10,024 nucleotides of DNA from Spirochaetaceae bacterium (GCA_031257075.1 JAIRPM010000042.1:1-10024), one strand, 5' to 3'; positions 1 to 6,261 are shown, counted from the stretch's first letter. The notes: generated by a model from the sequence alone, not told the origin. A program made the numbers and translations.

Positions 1-1
1 T

Positions 2-232
2 GTGAGCGACATCAAGGCAAAGACCGAGGCGCTCAAGCAGGCATCGTACAAAATAGCCGAAGAATTGTACAAGCAGAACGCCGGTAACGCGGGCGCGGCA
101 GGAGCCGGCGCTCAGGGCGCTCCCGGCGGCTTTGCGGGCGGTGCTCCCGGCGAAGCGCAAGACAGCGGCAGCCCCGGCGAAAAACCCGCCGAAGATGCCG
201 ACTACGAAGTGGTAGACGGCGATAAGAAGTAA
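2..232 (+). CDS. dnaK: Chaperone DnaK (Hsp70), C-terminal end only
   Basis: This is the 3' end of a gene that begins upstream of the window; base 1 belongs to the preceding codon, so the GTG at 2 is an internal valine and not a start. The visible 76 residues hold the end of the helical lid (ALKQASYKIAEELYKQ), a Gly/Ala/Pro-rich disordered tail, and the acidic terminus DADYEVVDGDKK, which matches the ending usual for bacterial DnaK. DnaK is the cytosolic ATP-dependent Hsp70 chaperone that works with DnaJ and GrpE. The ATPase and substrate-binding domains lie outside the window. The identification rests on the tail pattern and is secure for this family. A long hairpin follows five bases after the stop. 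Confidence 0.93.
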   Translation: MSDIKAKTEALKQASYKIAEELYKQNAGNAGAAGAGAQGAPGGFAGGAPGEAQDSGSPGEKPAEDADYEVVDGDKK

Positions 233-236
233 GCGC

Positions 237-270
237 GTGTATATGCGGCGTTTTAGCGCCGCATATACAC
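237..270 (+). terminator. Hairpin downstream of dnaK, probable terminator
   Basis: A perfect 14-bp inverted repeat (237-250 and 257-270) with a 6-base loop, ttttag, begins four bases after the dnaK stop codon. The stem contains a GC-rich block, gcggcg/cgccgc. No proper T-run follows (aaatttg), so it could act as a weak intrinsic terminator, an RNA 3'-end stabiliser, or a bidirectional barrier. The position directly behind a highly expressed gene supports a 3'-end role. Confidence 0.6.
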
Positions 271-360
271 AAATTTGCCCTGACCAAAGCATCATTATTT
301 GAAACTGGAACGCAATCTTTTTAGGGCAACATTGCGCAAATTGACTCTTCAGGAAAGTTG

Positions 361-1599
361 ATGGAAACATATAAAAAGCCCTGGCCATTGGCTACTTTAT
401 TCGGGATTCGTCAATCAATAAACACTCAGGCCGATTACCAGCGCCCCTTAGTTTGGTCAATTGCGCAGAAGCGCCTGCTCATTGATACCATACTGAGGGG
501 CTATGATATTCCCAAGTTGTACTGGCGGAAAACGGGAAAAGCCTCCTACGAAGTGGTGGATGGGCAGCAACGCCTTAACGCTATCTGGAGTTTTATGTCG
601 GATGAGTTTGATTTGGGCAAAGACATTGACCCCATTAACGGGAACGACATGACCAAACTCACGTATTCCAATCTTCCTCATGATCTGCGGACAATATTTG
701 ACATTTATCCTTTGGACATTGTGGTTATTGATACCGATGAAGAAGAAGTGCGGGAGATGTTTCTTCGGCTTCAAAACGGCACTTCATTAAAAGCGCCGGA
801 AAAGCGGCATGCGATGAGCGGCAATATGCGTGATTTTATCGTTGAAATAGCGGCCTCCGCATTTTTCAAGAGTTGCAAGAAAGACAATGCCCGTTATATG
901 TTTGAACAGATTGCAGCCCAAATGGTATGTCTCGAACTGGCGGGCGCGGCATGCAACATTAAAGGCGCGGACTTGAATAAGATGTATGCGGAAAACAAAG
1001 CCTTTGACAAATCCGGCCCAAAAGCGAAAAAGGTCAGAAAGACTTTGGGCTTTCTGGCGAAATGCTTTCCTCAAAAAACGCCTGAACTGGAGTGGTATGC
1101 GGTCATATCGCTGTATATGATTGCTTCTTCTTTGCTGGACAAATATGTGATTTCTGGACGTGAAGGCGAACTATTTGACTGGTTCATTGATTTTGAAAAC
1201 TACCGCCGTATGGAGGAAGCAAAGGGCGAGGATGACTGCGACCGGGAAATTCTGAATTACAACGAGCAGACCGGCCACAGTACCGATTCAACGGATTCGT
1301 TGCAGCGCAGGTATGATTTCCTGTTCAGAAAATTGTTGGAACGTATCCCCAATCTGGAATTGAAGGACAACAACCGGCTGTTTTCATCCGAACAAAGGCT
1401 TGCTATTTTCCGCAAAGACAACGGTATTTGCCAAGTGAGGTTAAAATGCGCCGGCATAAAGTGCGATTGGGACAACTGGCAAGCCGACCATATAAAACCC
1501 TGGTCAAAAGGCGGAAAAACCACAGTTGAAAACGGGCAGGTGGCTTGCCCTGCCTGTAATTCCGCCAAAAACGCCGATTTCGGCAAGCCCCTCGCTTGA
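361..1599 (+). CDS. DUF262 (GmrSD N-terminal-like) protein with C-terminal HNH nuclease domain
   Basis: A 412-residue protein that probably cuts nucleic acid and may belong to an anti-phage or restriction function. The N-terminal part has DUF262/ParB-like signatures: YQRP at 26-29, followed by W32; VVDGQQRL at 65-72, carrying the DGQQR motif; and FLRLQNGTSL at about 134-143. In GmrSD and SspE relatives this domain binds and hydrolyses nucleotide. The middle part (about 150-340) is helical with no motif I recognise. The C-terminus (about 345-405) is a classical HNH fold: C357, C363 or C368, D376-H377, N391, C396-x-x-C399, N400 and N404, suggesting a zinc-structured nuclease rather than the DUF1524 version usual in GmrSD/SspE. 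The ATG at 361 is chosen over the TTG at 358 because AGGA at 351-354 lies six bases upstream. The gene stands alone between two housekeeping loci, with no methylase, phosphorothioation or other defence gene in view. Domain calls are firm; the biological role is inferred. Confidence 0.85.
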   Translation: METYKKPWPLATLFGIRQSINTQADYQRPLVWSIAQKRLLIDTILRGYDIPKLYWRKTGKASYEVVDGQQRLNAIWSFMSDEFDLGKDIDPINGNDMTKLTYSNLPHDLRTIFDIYPLDIVVIDTDEEEVREMFLRLQNGTSLKAPEKRHAMSGNMRDFIVEIAASAFFKSCKKDNARYMFEQIAAQMVCLELAGAACNIKGADLNKMYAENKAFDKSGPKAKKVRKTLGFLAKCFPQKTPELEWYAVISLYMIASSLLDKYVISGREGELFDWFIDFENYRRMEEAKGEDDCDREILNYNEQTGHSTDSTDSLQRRYDFLFRKLLERIPNLELKDNNRLFSSEQRLAIFRKDNGICQVRLKCAGIKCDWDNWQADHIKPWSKGGKTTVENGQVACPACNSAKNADFGKPLA

Positions 1600-1645
1600 T
1601 ACAAACAAACAAAGGCGATAAAAACCTACTCTCATAATATGGCAA

Positions 1646-1670
1646 GGAAGGCGGCGGCAGGCCGCCTTCC
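1646..1670 (+). terminator. Hairpin downstream of the DUF262-HNH gene, possible terminator
   Basis: A perfect 10-bp GC-rich stem (GGAAGGCGGC at 1646-1655 pairing with 1661-1670) with a 5-base loop lies 46 bases after the stop codon and 73 bases before lptC. It is followed by aaaaatcttt rather than a clean T-run, so intrinsic termination is uncertain. The rest of the 1600-1743 gap holds nothing I recognise except the -10-like element listed separately. Confidence 0.45.
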
Positions 1671-1731
1671 AAAAATCTTTGCGCAAATACAGGGTAAGAA
1701 GCAAACAATAAGTTCCGGCTTTTAGAATTCC

Positions 1732-1737
1732 GATAAT
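1732..1737 (+). promoter_or_regulatory. Possible -10 element immediately before lptC
   Basis: GATAAT matches the sigma-70 -10 consensus at five of six positions and ends exactly six bases before the lptC ATG, so transcription would start at or next to that A. There is no good -35 hexamer and no TG extension upstream. A second -10-like hexamer, TAGAAT, lies at 1723-1728. No Shine-Dalgarno sequence is visible before the ATG, which fits a leaderless or near-leaderless message but does not prove it. Confidence 0.35.
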
Positions 1738-1743
1738 TAGCGT

Positions 1744-2307
1744 ATGCGCGTTGTATTATTGATGTTGTGTTCCTGTTTTTTGGCAGTAACCTTTTTGAGT
1801 TCATGTACTTTTGTTTATGAAACAGAGATACAGGCGGACGATTCCGTGCCTGACATCACGCTGGAAGATATGGAATGGGTGCGGTTCCGCCGCGGGGACG
1901 AACAGGCAAAACTCGAAGCGAAACAAGCCGACCGTTTTGAAAAGATTCATATTATGGAATTGCAAAATTATACATTTGAACAGTACAATACATCGGATAA
2001 CAGCATTGATTCTTCCGGTTCAGGCGGCAAGGCGCGAATTGAACTGGAAACCAGCAATTTTAAAATGACCAATACTATTACCATTGATGTCGCGTCCGAA
2101 GAAATGTCTCTTACTGCGGAAGATTTGGAATGGTATGATAGAGAGAAAACGTTGCAGAGCGCTCCCGGGACTCAAGTGCATATAACCCAGAAAACCGGCA
2201 CCGATTTTTTAGGCACAGGTTTTTCCGCCGATGTCCGCGCCCGCACATGGCTCTTTAGTTCGGGAGCGGAAGGCGCGTATTATTTTGATGATGAAAACGA
2301 GGAATAA
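1744..2307 (+). CDS. lptC: LptC-like periplasmic protein with lipoprotein signal
   Basis: A 187-residue protein of the LptC/YrbK family. In well-studied diderms LptC sits on the inner membrane and hands lipopolysaccharide from LptBFG to LptA in the periplasm. The first 21 residues form a hydrophobic signal ending in LSSC, a lipobox that would make C21 the lipidated residue. The mature part begins with the family-like stretch PDITLEDMEWVRF and AKLEAKQADRFEK (about 36-67). It ends with repeated beta strands including GTQVHITQKTGTDFLGTGF (about 142-160), typical of the LptC/LptA jellyroll. E. coli LptC instead uses a transmembrane anchor. Its end overlaps lptA, and lptA and lptB follow at once, which supports the assignment. 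Treponemes are not thought to make classical LPS, so the cargo may be another glycolipid. No Shine-Dalgarno sequence is seen at this start. Confidence 0.85.
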   Translation: MRVVLLMLCSCFLAVTFLSSCTFVYETEIQADDSVPDITLEDMEWVRFRRGDEQAKLEAKQADRFEKIHIMELQNYTFEQYNTSDNSIDSSGSGGKARIELETSNFKMTNTITIDVASEEMSLTAEDLEWYDREKTLQSAPGTQVHITQKTGTDFLGTGFSADVRARTWLFSSGAEGAYYFDDENEE

Positions 2308-2989
2308 GAAGCCTGCGCAAAAAGCAACCGTTAGGGCAACGCCGGTTAAATCCCCGATTGGTTTTAATCAATGCTTTCCTAGCAGACGCTTTGTCGTTTT
2401 GTTCGTTTTGACCTTTCTCTCAACATTCGCTTATGCCGATGTCTTTAAGTTCAAAGCAGACAAAATGAGCGGCGGGCGGGCTACCGGCAAGGAAGTAACG
2501 ATTCTTACCGGTAATGCCGAAGTGCGCTCTGACAACCTTACCCTTAAAGCCGACCGGATTGAAATTTATGGCAAAAACAATCAATTGGTGCAATGCGCGG
2601 GGAATGTCTGGGGGCAGGAAGAAGCAAAAGAAATTTTTTTCCGCACAGATTCTATGCATTACGACCGCAAGACAAAAATCGCCCGTCTGGAAGGGAATTC
2701 AACGCTGGAAGACCGGAAAAATGAGGTTGTTGCGCGAGGCCGCTTAATAGAATATGATGATAATGCGGAAATAGCGATGCTTCAAATTCAAGTAAGAATT
2801 ATAAAGGACAATATGATTTGCCGTTCAGACTACGCGCTCTACCAGCGCAGGCAAAAACTTCTCGACCTTTCGGGTTTTCCTGTAGTTCACAAAAAGAGTG
2901 ATGAATACCACGCCGACCGCATCCGTGTCGATTTAGATACGGACGATGTTATTATGCAGGGGGCGGTGTCGGGCGCTATAAAAGAATGA
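2291..2989 (+). CDS. lptA: LptA/OstA-like periplasmic lipid-transport protein
   Basis: A 232-residue OstA-family protein, the soluble beta-jellyroll bridge that carries lipid across the periplasm between LptC and the outer membrane. It has a long, basic n-region (1-33), a hydrophobic core (about 34-46) and a probable signal peptidase cut after AYA, at 49/50. The mature protein shows the recurring OstA pattern: TGNAEVRSDNLTLKADRIEIY (72-92, a tract of paired strands), LEGNSTL at 133-139, and a third repeat near 168-195. Two ATGs are possible, 2288 and 2291; either makes the gene overlap the lptC end by about 17-20 bases, implying translational coupling. A GGAAGG at 2268-2273 is rather far upstream to be an ideal ribosome site. 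At 232 residues it is longer than the roughly 185-residue E. coli protein, partly because of the long n-region. Confidence 0.85.
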   Translation: MKTRNKKPAQKATVRATPVKSPIGFNQCFPSRRFVVLFVLTFLSTFAYADVFKFKADKMSGGRATGKEVTILTGNAEVRSDNLTLKADRIEIYGKNNQLVQCAGNVWGQEEAKEIFFRTDSMHYDRKTKIARLEGNSTLEDRKNEVVARGRLIEYDDNAEIAMLQIQVRIIKDNMICRSDYALYQRRQKLLDLSGFPVVHKKSDEYHADRIRVDLDTDDVIMQGAVSGAIKE

Positions 2990-3006
2990 TGCCTGATTGA
3001 TATGTT

Positions 3007-4029
3007 ATGGGACTTTTAGAACGCGCCTCTCAAATCAAAGAAACCGCGGATATAAGCAAACGGCCTTCCGGTCTAAAAAAAGCGGAACATATCAAAAAAA
3101 GCGCCGCCGATTTCTTTATGGGAACACCGCCGCCGCCCGGCGGCGCGCCTATTCCTCAGGAACGTCTCAAAAAACTGCCGGTGCAAATTGCCGATATTTC
3201 TGTACAGGTTGCCGCTGTCCGTAACAAACTAAGCGAATATCAAGACCGCCGCCGTCACCGCCGCGCCAGCGACCGCCGGCAGACAATCCGCTATTCCGTC
3301 GGTTTCAACACGCTGACTATTCAGAATTTGTGTAAAAACTTTGGCAAAAAAGAAGTTGTGCGCGGTGTCGGTTTTTCGTTGCGCGGCGGCAATGTTGCCG
3401 GTTTGCTTGGCCCTAACGGCGCAGGCAAAACAACTATTTTTTATATGATTGTAGGGTTTCTTAAACCTACAGCCGGAGATATTAAACTGAACAACGCGAG
3501 CATTACCGCAGGCCCCATGTACCGGCGCGCGCGAATGGGGGTCGCATATCTGCCCCAGGAAGCGTCAATTTTCCGCAAACTTACAGTAGAGCAAAACATT
3601 TGGGCGATTTTAGAGAGCCGCCGTGATTTGTCCAAAAAGCAAAAAAAAGAACATATGGAAAAACTGATTAGCGATTTCGGCATTGGCCGCATCCGCACTC
3701 AGCCGGGCTATACGCTTTCCGGCGGTGAACGGCGGCGTACCGAAATAGCCCGCGCCCTTGCGATTGAGCCTAAGTTCCTCCTGCTTGACGAACCATTCGC
3801 CGGAATCGACCCTATTGCCGTCTTTGAAATAAAGCAAATTATAAAACGCCTTGCCGCCGAAGGCATCGGCATTCTAATCACCGACCACAATGTCCGCGAC
3901 ACGCTTGAAATCACCAATGATGCCTTTATTATCAATCATGGCACTATTGTAGCGCGGGGCCCCAGAGAACTTATTTTGAACAACGAAACCGTCCGCAACG
4001 TGTATCTGGGCAACGACTTTAAGATGTAA
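3007..4029 (+). CDS. lptB: LPS-export-type ABC ATPase LptB with N-terminal extension
   Basis: A 340-residue protein whose residues about 102-340 are a full LptB ATPase, the cytosolic motor of the lipid exporter. Motifs seen: Walker A GPNGAGKTT (135-143), Q-loop Q184, signature LSGGERRR (237-244), Walker B FLLLDEP (257-263), D-loop GIDP, H-loop H294, and the LptB-like ending VYLGNDFKM. Typical LptB is about 240 residues, so residues 1-100 are extra. They include a Lys-rich start, a TPPPPGG turn (40-46) that could stall ribosomes without EF-P, and a very basic patch, RRRHRRASDRR (81-91), just before the ATPase. The frame is open and continuous; a later start would be the ATG at 3118 or the GTG at 3181, and neither removes the whole extension. 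There is no clear Shine-Dalgarno sequence before 3007, which lies 17 bases after lptA. The LptF and LptG permeases are not in the window. Confidence 0.9.
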   Translation: MGLLERASQIKETADISKRPSGLKKAEHIKKSAADFFMGTPPPPGGAPIPQERLKKLPVQIADISVQVAAVRNKLSEYQDRRRHRRASDRRQTIRYSVGFNTLTIQNLCKNFGKKEVVRGVGFSLRGGNVAGLLGPNGAGKTTIFYMIVGFLKPTAGDIKLNNASITAGPMYRRARMGVAYLPQEASIFRKLTVEQNIWAILESRRDLSKKQKKEHMEKLISDFGIGRIRTQPGYTLSGGERRRTEIARALAIEPKFLLLDEPFAGIDPIAVFEIKQIIKRLAAEGIGILITDHNVRDTLEITNDAFIINHGTIVARGPRELILNNETVRNVYLGNDFKM

Positions 4030-4037
4030 ACGGCTAA

Positions 4038-4066
4038 TTGACAACTCATATACCGTTATGTAGTAT
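4038..4066 (+). promoter_or_regulatory. Near-consensus sigma-70 promoter for the substrate-binding protein gene
   Basis: TTGACA (4038-4043, perfect -35) is separated by exactly 17 bases from TAGTAT (4061-4066, four of six to TATAAT). Only six bases (ggtttt) separate the -10 from the ATG at 4073, which places the expected transcription start on the start codon itself. No Shine-Dalgarno sequence is present. The element starts nine bases after the lptB stop and indicates independent transcription of the downstream gene. Confidence 0.65.
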
Positions 4067-4072
4067 GGTTTT

Positions 4073-5077
4073 ATGAAAAAGAAACTTATACTTACCGCTG
4101 TTATTGCTGTTTTTTGTTTTACTGCCTGCAAAAAGAAAGCCGGAACAGAATCCGGCAGCCCCCCCTCCCGCCGTCCCCAATTCGACATAGCTTATTCGGG
4201 AATAACATGCGGCGCTCCGGTGGCTGTAGCAGCGCTTAAAGGTTTTTACGCGGAAGAAGGTGTCGATGTGGAACTGGTAAGCGGCACCGCGTTTGAAGCG
4301 CAGCAGGCCGCGCTTGCATCCGGCAAAATGCCTGTTATTAACGGTGATTTCCAGTTTTTCCCGGCTATCCAAAACGGTTTCGATATAAAAATTATTTCCG
4401 GCCTCCACGAAGGCTGTATCAAAGTACTTGTTCCCAATGATTCGCCCATACAGAAAATATCTGACTTAAAAGGCAAAACCGTGCTTGTTGACGGGATAGG
4501 CGGCACCCCGATGATGGTTACTGCCGTAGCCGCAGGCCGCGCAGGCCTCAAAGCCGGCATAGACGGCGATATTATATGGAAACCTTTTCCATGGGACCAA
4601 CTGCTGCAAGCAATGGAAAAAGGCGAAGGTGATGCGGTTGCGGTATGGGACCCTTTTGCCACTCAAGGCGAGCGCAGCGGAAAATACCGCACTCTCATCG
4701 ACATAGGCAAAGACGAGCCATTTGCCGGTAAAAACTGCTGCTTTATGTTTGCATCCGGCAAACTTATCCGCGAAGAACCGGAATCTATTGCCGCTGTCCT
4801 ACGTGCCATTCAAAAAGCTATTGCATGGACGGGCAGCCACCCCGAAGAAACAGCCGCCCTGCTTATCAGCAGTAAAAAAATAGCGTCTGATGACACGGAA
4901 TTTATTTCGGCGCTTATTGAAAGTTATAAATACCACAACTATCACGGCTCGCACTCCATTATCAAAGCAAAAGAAGACGCTCTCTTTTTTGCCCGCGAAC
5001 TTATAACTATTGGGTATCTGCCGGCTGATTTAGACGCGCAAAAATTTATAGACGAAACATTTGTTGCTATTAATTAA
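4073..5077 (+). CDS. ABC transporter substrate-binding lipoprotein, NMT1/SsuA-like
   Basis: A 334-residue periplasmic binding protein of the NMT1/THI5/SsuA group (nitrate, sulfonate, taurine, thiamine-precursor type ligands). Residues 1-19 are a lipoprotein signal with lipobox FTAC, giving lipidated C19, followed by a charged and Ser/Pro-rich linker (20-35). Family features include the opening strand FDIAYSG (37-43), the helix and turn ALKGFYAEEGVDVELV (54-69), the hinge-like ISDLKGKTVLVDGIGGTP (129-146), and DAVAVWDPF in the second lobe. The exact ligand cannot be read from the sequence. No permease or ATPase gene lies next to it, so it is either an orphan or works with a transporter encoded elsewhere. 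Its own promoter lies directly upstream, and the transcript is predicted to be leaderless. The last eight bases overlap the end of the convergent HD-GYP gene. Confidence 0.85.
   Translation: MKKKLILTAVIAVFCFTACKKKAGTESGSPPSRRPQFDIAYSGITCGAPVAVAALKGFYAEEGVDVELVSGTAFEAQQAALASGKMPVINGDFQFFPAIQNGFDIKIISGLHEGCIKVLVPNDSPIQKISDLKGKTVLVDGIGGTPMMVTAVAAGRAGLKAGIDGDIIWKPFPWDQLLQAMEKGEGDAVAVWDPFATQGERSGKYRTLIDIGKDEPFAGKNCCFMFASGKLIREEPESIAAVLRAIQKAIAWTGSHPEETAALLISSKKIASDDTEFISALIESYKYHNYHGSHSIIKAKEDALFFARELITIGYLPADLDAQKFIDETFVAIN
5070..5077. other. 8-bp palindrome TTAATTAA containing both convergent stop codons
   Basis: TTAATTAA is self-complementary. It supplies the TAA at 5075-5077 for the + strand binding-protein gene and, read on the other strand, the TAA at 5072-5070 for the HD-GYP gene. 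The two coding regions therefore overlap tail to tail by eight bases. No intrinsic terminator hairpin is visible between them. Confidence 0.9.
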
Positions 5078-6206
5078 ATTGACGGCGCGGTTGTAAATTT
5101 ATATCGTCGATTACTTGAGTAATATATATTTCTTTTGGATTACTCGTAATAATTTTATTTTTGCCGTCCGGCGTTTTTTCTTCGAAAATTTGCAGTACCG
5201 GATTGCGCGGGTCGGCAGGATTTACATCAATAACCTGCGCTTTTTTCCCGTTGGAAAGTAAAACATACTGCCCGATAGGAAAAAGCGAAAGGCTGCGCAC
5301 CAGCGCGTTAAGCACATTTTCATTGTATTGTTTGTTTTCGTTGCGCAAAAGATGGAGCATGCCCTCATACCCATTCTGCGCGGTTTTGTGCGGACGGTAT
5401 GTCGTAATGGCTTCATACGAACAGGCAACGGCTATAATTTTAGAATAGATGCTTATGCTGTCCGCGTTTAGATTTAAAGGATAACCGCTGCCGTTTTCAC
5501 GTTCATGGTGTTCGAGCGCCGGCGCGCAGACGGCCATAGGAAAACCATTAGTTTTAAGAATGTCAAAGCCAAGCTGCGGATGCATATAAATCATTTCTTT
5601 TTCAGCAGAGGTTAAATCGGTCGACGCACTATAAATTTTCAAGGGAATACGAGTCATGCCAATTTCATGAAGAACAGCCGCCGCGCCCAATTCTATCAAG
5701 CGGTGCGGTTGAAATTTAAGAGTTTGGCCAATTACCAGCGCTATAATAGCACTTTTAACAGTATGAGAAAGCAGGTAGTTTTCATCATTTACTTTGGCAA
5801 CATCTTTTTGTACCTGTAAAAGGAAACGGCGGTTTTTGGTTAATTCAGTAATAATTTCCTTGATTTTTTCAGCAATTTCATTAAATGTAATGTTTTGTTT
5901 ATATTGTACTCTTTCAAACAAATGGCCAGCCCAAATTTGAAGATTAATATAATATTGTTCAGCATGAAGAATATCATCTTTATCATTTTGCGTGAATTTT
6001 GATTGTTCATCATCTGATACTGCTTTGTAAATTGCCTGCGGAACACCCTCACTGTGTACCTCTTCAAAATTCCATGCAGTCAACGCGGAAAGCATTGCCG
6101 GCAAAAGGCGCATTTCAGGAGCAGTAAGCACATATCCGTTATCTAAAATAATTTCTTCAGAAAAGAAATTGTTGGGCAGTATTTCTCTTACACTATAACT
6201 TCTCAT
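5070..6206 (-). CDS. HD-GYP domain protein with altered metal-site residues
   Basis: A 378-residue cytosolic protein (no membrane segment seen). HD-GYP enzymes hydrolyse cyclic di-GMP. The N-terminal region (1-140) is not a recognised sensor domain and is rich in charged residues, probably helical. The HD-GYP domain runs from about 145 to 290: H148, H180-E181 within LHEIG, H209, HHERENGSGYP (233-243) with the GYP triad at 241-243, and RPHK (271-274). A C-terminal beta-rich module (about 305-365, GQYVLLSNGKKAQVIDV) resembles the tail I associate with spirochaete homologues. Two normally conserved residues differ: the HD aspartate is glutamate (E181), and the later metal-binding aspartate of the usual VADxYDA motif appears as cysteine (C262 in AVACSYEA). 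Activity may be reduced, altered or lost. It follows the Omp85-like gene by 55 bases and has a weak AGAAG at 6215-6211 before the ATG. Confidence 0.85.
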   Translation of the reverse strand: MRSYSVREILPNNFFSEEIILDNGYVLTAPEMRLLPAMLSALTAWNFEEVHSEGVPQAIYKAVSDDEQSKFTQNDKDDILHAEQYYINLQIWAGHLFERVQYKQNITFNEIAEKIKEIITELTKNRRFLLQVQKDVAKVNDENYLLSHTVKSAIIALVIGQTLKFQPHRLIELGAAAVLHEIGMTRIPLKIYSASTDLTSAEKEMIYMHPQLGFDILKTNGFPMAVCAPALEHHERENGSGYPLNLNADSISIYSKIIAVACSYEAITTYRPHKTAQNGYEGMLHLLRNENKQYNENVLNALVRSLSLFPIGQYVLLSNGKKAQVIDVNPADPRNPVLQIFEEKTPDGKNKIITSNPKEIYITQVIDDINLQPRRQFN

Positions 6207-6212
6207 TGTTCT

Positions 6213-6232
6213 TCTAGAATACAGTATTTAGA
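6213..6232. repeat. Near-perfect inverted repeat upstream of the HD-GYP gene
   Basis: TCTAGAATAC (6213-6222) and GTATTTAGA (6224-6232) are inverted copies around a central A, with one bulged G. The repeat starts seven bases before the HD-GYP ATG and overlaps the proposed -10 element, so it could be an operator. It is AT-rich and not followed by a T-run, which makes a terminator unlikely. Confidence 0.4.
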
Positions 6233-6244
6233 ATATGCCGTCTA
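6216..6244 (-). promoter_or_regulatory. Weak candidate promoter for the HD-GYP gene
   Basis: On the minus strand TAGACG (6244-6239, four of six to TTGACA) precedes TATTCT (6221-6216, four of six to TATAAT) with a 17-base spacer. The -10 ends nine bases before the ATG. It lies in the only gap between the Omp85-like and HD-GYP genes. The match is modest, and read-through from the upstream operon is an alternative. Confidence 0.3.
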
Positions 6245-6261
6245 GGGCGGCCGCTAAAGAA

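Noticed and set aside
200..211. Twelve-base match CTACGAAGTGGT, shared by the end of dnaK and the DGQQR region of the DUF262 gene (547-558).
   Set aside because: Both encode the short peptide YEVV in unrelated contexts (the DnaK terminus versus DUF262), so shared codons explain it.
299..327. Possible promoter for the DUF262 gene: TTGAAA with a hexamer 17 bases on.
   Set aside because: The would-be -10 (TAGGGC) matches the consensus poorly; no convincing promoter can be assigned in 271-360.
321..330. Ten-base match TTAGGGCAAC, present here and again at 2331-2340.
   Set aside because: It is a single pair of short matches, one in a gap and one inside lptA, with no shared flanks; not evidence of a mobile element or regulon.
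3130..3146. GC-rich palindrome inside the LptB extension.
   Set aside because: The arms are separated by one base, so a stable hairpin must lose pairs, and the sequence is explained by proline and glycine codons (PPPPGG).
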